DNA from: Pseudomonadota bacterium
GTDB taxonomy: Bacteria; Pseudomonadota; Gammaproteobacteria; Natronospirales; REEB76
Length of the DNA stretch: 9,261 bases
Direction: 5' to 3'
NCBI GenBank assembly: GCA_021779005.1
Contig: JAJYBN010000031.1
Location: forward strand, 1 to 9,261
Below, in pieces: positions 6,140 through 9,261 of this stretch. The notes below the pieces were generated by a model. It was given only the letters and a program-made list of their open reading frames with translations, had not been told where the DNA came from and searched no databases. A program made the translations under genes and the position numbers. Positions within the stretch are counted from its first letter, which is position 1; every line of letters begins with the position of its first letter.

Positions 6140-6194
6140 TCAACCTAGGTTTGTAGGCGGGGCGTGGGACCAGAAAGTGGCGAAACGTTGATAT
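6093..6194. repeat. Repeated ACAAYGTTGA-type boxes
   Basis: AACGTTGATAT occurs at 6095-6105 and again, identically, at 6184-6194. A variant, ACAATGTTGACTAT, lies at 6127-6140. The core ACAACGTTGA is nearly self-complementary. TCAAC, the complement of the core end, also occurs at 6112-6116 and 6140-6144, the latter forming GTTGACTATCAAC. The third copy falls inside the 3' end of the upstream small-protein gene. Confidence 0.4.
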
Positions 6195-6565
6195 TTAATT
6201 GGAGGTGGATTATCGGATGACAGAGTAGATCTGAGCATGCGATCACGCGAAACGGCGAATACTGAAGCTGGCGTTCCTATCGCAGATGATGTTGGTGACG
6301 GCACTATTGCTGCCTTCACACCAGTAAAGGACGTGGTGACCGTGTTTGTGTGCCCAAGCAACTGGCAACAGGAATCGAAGCCCAGTTCAAGGGATGCTAC
6401 GTCTTGATACAGATGATGAATGCCATAATCCGTTGATGGATTTGCTACCGCAGCAGCTAGCGGACAGAATAACATCGTCATGACCCATGCACCCATGGCA
6501 ATCCATGCGGTGCTATTGCGCAAGTGACCTCTGTAATTCAAGAAAACTTCACTAGACTTAGTCAT
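6140..6565 (-). CDS. Small exported Cys/His-containing protein of unknown function, ahead of the copper genes
   Basis: I do not recognise the family. From the ATG at 6565 the product is 141 residues. A TTG two codons earlier (6571) is also in frame. The N-terminus has a basic stretch and then a hydrophobic core (WIAMGAWVMTMLFCPLAAAVA), resembling a signal peptide with cleavage after AVA. The mature part contains HHLYQD, DSCCQLLGH with a Cys pair, and a Pro-rich tail near PPPIKYQRFATFWSHAPP. Such short exported proteins with His and Cys near metal-resistance operons resemble CzcI- or DUF2946-like proteins in layout, but this is only an analogy. It is on the same strand as, and 130 bp upstream of, the cupredoxin gene. 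A shorter version from the TTG at 6523 (AGAGG four bases ahead) would begin just before the signal core. Confidence 0.5.
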   Translation of the reverse strand: MTKSSEVFLNYRGHLRNSTAWIAMGAWVMTMLFCPLAAAVANPSTDYGIHHLYQDVASLELGFDSCCQLLGHTNTVTTSFTGVKAAIVPSPTSSAIGTPASVFAVSRDRMLRSTLSSDNPPPIKYQRFATFWSHAPPTNLG

Positions 6566-6573
6566 GTACAAGG

Positions 6574-6602
6574 ATTATTGGGGCCATTAATCCACAAGTC
6601 AA
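6574..6602 (-). promoter_or_regulatory. Strong sigma70-like promoter at the start of the copper region
   Basis: On the minus strand, TTGACT (6597-6602) and AATAAT (6574-6579) each match five of six consensus bases and are separated by exactly 17 bases. The predicted transcription start, near 6567, is within a few bases of the ATG at 6565. The small-protein mRNA would therefore be nearly leaderless from that codon, or the true start lies further in. It could also feed the cupredoxin-copA-copB genes. Confidence 0.55.
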
Positions 6603-6752
6603 CTCAACGCATTAATCTGTTTGCGCAATTCCACCGCTGTCGCACACTAAACCCGCATAACCGGATTGATTTCAAAGCCGACTTAAGAATACTAGTAGCT
6701 GTTTTACGAGCCTGGCCATAGCGTATGAGGGAGGCGTGATCGCGTACTGATA

Positions 6753-7097
6753 TTAGGCAAATAACTGACGTACCATTGCCAACGTTACCCCGTAGGCCAT
6801 CGTCGTTGCCGTGCAGGCCAACAGGAGGCTGGGCCAGAAGGTGAGACCCCGTCGCAATAACCATGGCAGCATCAGAAACAACAGTAGCGAAGGAATCACC
6901 AGCCAGAAAATATCCAGTGACAGCCGGCTGATTTTCCTGACGTCGCCAGTTTCGTAATACAACCACACGAATGCCAGCAGTGACACTAATGGTAAAGAAG
7001 CGAGCGCTGCTCCCACCAAGGAACTACGCTTAGCGATCTCCGAAACCAACACTACCAGGGCGGCTGAAATTACAACCTTCACCGCATAATACCACAT
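6753..7097 (-). CDS. DUF3147-type small membrane protein
   Basis: The 114-residue protein begins MWYYAVKVVISAALVVLVSE and continues with KRSSLVGAALASLPLVSLLAFVWLY, ETGD and IFWLVIPSLLLFLMLPWLL. This series I recognise as the DUF3147 family of small inner-membrane proteins. It has four likely membrane segments, near residues 4-20, 28-46, 60-80 and 88-110, with short polar loops. No function is established for the family. The ATG at 7097 is chosen because GGTGGAG lies about six bases upstream. Two other in-frame ATGs, at 7103 (too close to that site) and 7145, would add two or 16 residues. It is transcribed away from purC and toward the copper genes, but 150 bp and a separate promoter divide it from them. 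Confidence 0.8.
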   Translation of the reverse strand: MWYYAVKVVISAALVVLVSEIAKRSSLVGAALASLPLVSLLAFVWLYYETGDVRKISRLSLDIFWLVIPSLLLFLMLPWLLRRGLTFWPSLLLACTATTMAYGVTLAMVRQLFA

Positions 7098-7239
7098 GCA
7101 CATCTCCACCTGCCAAAGCGGCGCAATCCACTGATCCCTAAACACGGGTACTCATTGAGAGTATAGCCGCAGACAAACCTTGTACTGCTAAATAACTTTC
7201 TCCAAGATAGCCATATTTGCGCATTACTCTACAGGCCCA

Positions 7240-8136
7240 ATGATGCCGAACCAACTCTCTCCAGTCTTCGAAACCCATCTCAAGAGCCTGCCGCTCGTGC
7301 ATCGCGGCAAGGTGCGCGACATCTACGCGGCCGGCGCCGAGCACCTGCTGATAGTCACCAGCGACCGGCTTTCGGCCTTCGATGTGGTGCTGCCGGACCC
7401 TATCCCCGGCAAGGGTGCAGTGCTCACAGGCATCTCGCACTTCTGGTTCGGGCGCACGCAACACATCGTTCCGAACCAGCTGACCACACTCGCACTCGCT
7501 GATTTCATCCAGAATCCGGCGGAGTTGGCGCTACTTAAGGATCGAGCCATGCTGGTGCGCAAACTCAAAGCCCTGCCCATCGAGGCGGTGGTGCGTGGCT
7601 ATCTGATCGGCTCGGGCTGGAAGGATTATCAGAAGACCGGCACACTCTGCGGCATGGTGTTGCCGCAGGGACTCAAACTGGCAGACAAGCTCCCGGAACC
7701 GATCTTCACGCCCGCCACCAAGGCACCCAAGGGCCAACACGACGAAAATATCTCCTTCGAGGAGACTACACGACTGCTCGGAAGGCCGTTGGCGGAAAAA
7801 GTCCGTGAGAAGAGCCTGCAACTATATGGTTATGCTGCCAAGTTCGCGCTCAAGCGCGGCATCATCATCGCCGACACCAAATTCGAATTCGGTCTGGACG
7901 ACGATGGCCAAGTGATACTCATCGATGAAGCCTTGACGCCCGATTCATCCCGCTTCTGGCCCGCTGAAAGCTACCAGCCCGGCGTCAGTCCGCCATCCTT
8001 TGACAAGCAGTACGTGCGCGACTATCTGGAGACCCTGGACTGGCCCAAGAAACCGCCGGCTCCGCATCTGCCGGCAGAGGTCATCGCCAAGACCGCGGAG
8101 AAGTACCGCGAAGCCTACCGTCGGCTGACCGAGTAA
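7240..8136 (+). CDS. purC: Phosphoribosylaminoimidazole-succinocarboxamide synthase (SAICAR synthetase)
   Basis: PurC joins CAIR and aspartate using ATP to give SAICAR, a late step of cytosolic de novo purine synthesis. Family motifs run through the whole 298 residues: HRGKVRDIY (21-29) and SDRLSAFDVVLPDPIPGKG (41-59) for nucleotide binding, EAVVRGYLIGSGWKDY (115-130), TPATKAPKGQHDENIS (157-172), GIIIADTKFEFG (207-218) and ILIDEALTPDSSRFW (226-240). At about 298 residues it belongs to the longer PurC form, not the roughly 237-residue E. coli form. Two adjacent ATGs (7240, 7243) are possible starts, with only a weak AGG ahead. No clear promoter was found in the 142 bp upstream. The frame is intact with no missing key motif. 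Confidence 0.97.
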   Translation: MMPNQLSPVFETHLKSLPLVHRGKVRDIYAAGAEHLLIVTSDRLSAFDVVLPDPIPGKGAVLTGISHFWFGRTQHIVPNQLTTLALADFIQNPAELALLKDRAMLVRKLKALPIEAVVRGYLIGSGWKDYQKTGTLCGMVLPQGLKLADKLPEPIFTPATKAPKGQHDENISFEETTRLLGRPLAEKVREKSLQLYGYAAKFALKRGIIIADTKFEFGLDDDGQVILIDEALTPDSSRFWPAESYQPGVSPPSFDKQYVRDYLETLDWPKKPPAPHLPAEVIAKTAEKYREAYRRLTE

Positions 8137-8159
8137 CTGAGAGCACAGGATCAGGTGCT

Positions 8160-8924
8160 GTGATTACGCATAAAGCATGGATCTTCGGCATAAGCCTGGT
8201 GGCATTGCTGGGGTTTGGCTGTTCCAGTGTGCGTATCCAGGCGGCAGAAAATTGCCACACGCCCCGGCCGCAGACTCTAATCAAATGGTACAACGCCGCC
8301 CATCCGGGTAAACCGCTGCGCTACAGCACCCAGGATTCCCTGATCTACCACCCCATTGAGGTATTCCAGACCGGGCAGCCACGCATAAACTGGATCGGAC
8401 TGGCTTGGCTATACCCGGAATGGGGCGCACTGTTCGCAGCCGACTGTGAAGGCCGGCCCCTGGCGGCCGTCTCAGTGGGGGCGGTCGGCAAGATCATGGC
8501 CGGCCCAGTGTTGCCGGTGCTGGGGCAGACGGTGATGTTCATATACGTGGACAAGGAAACCAGCGACTGCGTGCACGACTCCGCCGACATCGTCGCAGTG
8601 AATGACGGCAAACTCCTTTCCCTGTGGAGTCATGCCTACAAGCAGGGCATGAACGTCGGTAAATCCAAAGTCTCGGCGCGTGCGTTCATCACGCACAACT
8701 ACGCTGTCACATTCAGCGAGGATGGGCAGACCATCCGGCTCTCCGGCCTGCTCCAGGAATATGCCTACCGGAAAGACGGTAGCCAGTCTCCGATCCCAAA
8801 CACCACTACTCCACTGACGGCCGAGACCTATCACTGGGACGCAAATACACTGCGTTTCATCCCTGAGCGGCACTATCCGCAAGCTGTCGCCTGTATCATC
8901 ACCGTCAAGTCCGGTTCGAAATGA
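8160..8924 (+). CDS. Exported protein of unknown function downstream of purC
   Basis: I do not recognise the family. The 254-residue product starts at GTG 8160, 23 bp after purC, with AGGA about ten bases ahead, so it may share the purC transcript. Residues 1 to about 28 are a signal sequence: THK, hydrophobic core AWIFGISLVALLGFG, then CSSVRIQA. Cys21 lacks a good lipobox (GFGC with Gly at -3), so cleavage after QAA or QA by signal peptidase I seems more likely than lipidation. The mature part has four Cys (32, 96, 137, 245), an even number compatible with disulfides. It is rich in aromatic and beta-type segments such as INWIGLAWLYPEWGALFAADC, and TVMFIYVDKETSDC. No catalytic motif is evident. 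Codon use looks like that of purC. Confidence 0.7.
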   Translation: MITHKAWIFGISLVALLGFGCSSVRIQAAENCHTPRPQTLIKWYNAAHPGKPLRYSTQDSLIYHPIEVFQTGQPRINWIGLAWLYPEWGALFAADCEGRPLAAVSVGAVGKIMAGPVLPVLGQTVMFIYVDKETSDCVHDSADIVAVNDGKLLSLWSHAYKQGMNVGKSKVSARAFITHNYAVTFSEDGQTIRLSGLLQEYAYRKDGSQSPIPNTTTPLTAETYHWDANTLRFIPERHYPQAVACIITVKSGSK

Positions 8925-8965
8925 TTGATGCCGATAACTTTGATTACCGACGGTTAGTTGGAATA

Positions 8966-9261
8966 TTACGGCAGACTTGCAGGATACATCCACCTGGCCA
9001 GCCAGGATAACTGGCTGATGAAGTACGGGAAATACACCGCCAGCGACAGGAACCCCGCGCCGACGAAGATGAATGCGATGCGGCTCTTGAAACCGTTGAG
9101 ATCGGTATAGAACGGTGCGAAGCAGATGAACGCCAGGAAGAAAGCGATCACGAAATAGAACATGGCGGCCAGGAATGAGCTCCAGGCAGCGTAGGGATTC
9201 TGCAGGAAGGTGGCGCAGGCCATGCCCATGGACAGGCCCGAGACCACCACGATGGAATCCT
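8966..9261 (-). CDS. Membrane protein, 5' end beyond the window
   Basis: The frame is open to the right edge (Asp-Ser-Ile-Val-Val before the first in-frame GTG at 9250), so the start is outside the window and only the last 97 or so residues are seen. They are strongly hydrophobic, with likely membrane segments near GLSMGMACATFL, FLAAMFYFVIAFFLAFICF and IAFIFVGAGFLSLAVYFPYF. The end is amphipathic, WLARWMYPASLP. I do not recognise the family. It converges on the exported-protein gene to the left, with 41 bp between the two stop codons and no obvious hairpin terminator in that gap. Confidence 0.65.
   Translation of the reverse strand, partial: DSIVVVSGLSMGMACATFLQNPYAAWSSFLAAMFYFVIAFFLAFICFAPFYTDLNGFKSRIAFIFVGAGFLSLAVYFPYFISQLSWLARWMYPASLP

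Noticed and set aside
7138..7464. 108-codon minus-strand frame opposite the purC 5' end
   Set aside because: It is antisense to strongly conserved purC motifs and has no independent coding evidence.
8211..8225. Lipoprotein signal for the exported protein after purC
   Set aside because: The residues before Cys21 (Gly-Phe-Gly) do not fit the lipobox, and an ordinary signal-peptidase site follows.

Overview
The window looks like a chromosomal stretch from a member of the Pseudomonadota, most likely a gamma- or betaproteobacterium. This rests on the DjlA-type co-chaperone, the cupredoxin/CopA/CopB copper-resistance set, a long PurC of about 298 residues and a DUF3147-type membrane protein. No rRNA, tRNA, CRISPR array or transposase gene was seen. 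Species cannot be assigned from the sequence alone.

Layout. On the + strand, 2-313 is the 3' part of a CopD-family membrane protein gene and 358-876 an unrecognised multi-pass membrane protein. The interval 919-1706 is a complete small mobile-element structure: an 8-bp direct repeat, a 20-bp perfect inverted repeat, a minus-strand Phd-type antitoxin/VapC toxin pair, the second inverted repeat and the second 8-bp direct repeat. It contains no transposase and lies between the 3' ends of two convergent genes. A djlA-like gene (1780-2568, minus) follows, then about 330 bp with no confident gene that may hold decayed coding sequence.

The centre of the window is a minus-strand copper-resistance cluster read from right to left: a small exported Cys/His-containing protein of unknown function (6140-6565), a periplasmic cupredoxin with a Met-rich insertion (5497-6009), the multicopper oxidase CopA with a Tat-type signal and a long Met-rich segment (3635-5479), and the outer-membrane protein CopB (2900-3622). 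The last three are tightly spaced and probably co-transcribed. Together they would bind and oxidise Cu(I) in the periplasm and sequester copper at the envelope. No copper-responsive regulator or copC gene lies in the window. The 130 bp ahead of the cupredoxin gene carries a repeated ACAAYGTTGA box, a candidate operator. A strong sigma70-like promoter sits directly at the start of the small exported-protein gene.

To the right are a small DUF3147-type membrane protein (6753-7097, minus), purC (7240-8136, plus) with a closely following gene for an unrecognised exported protein (8160-8924), and the 3' part of an unrecognised membrane protein (8966-9261, minus) that runs off the window.

The most notable observation is the intact transposon-like cassette whose only cargo is a toxin-antitoxin module. 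The module has its own promoter overlapped by a perfect 11-bp operator palindrome.
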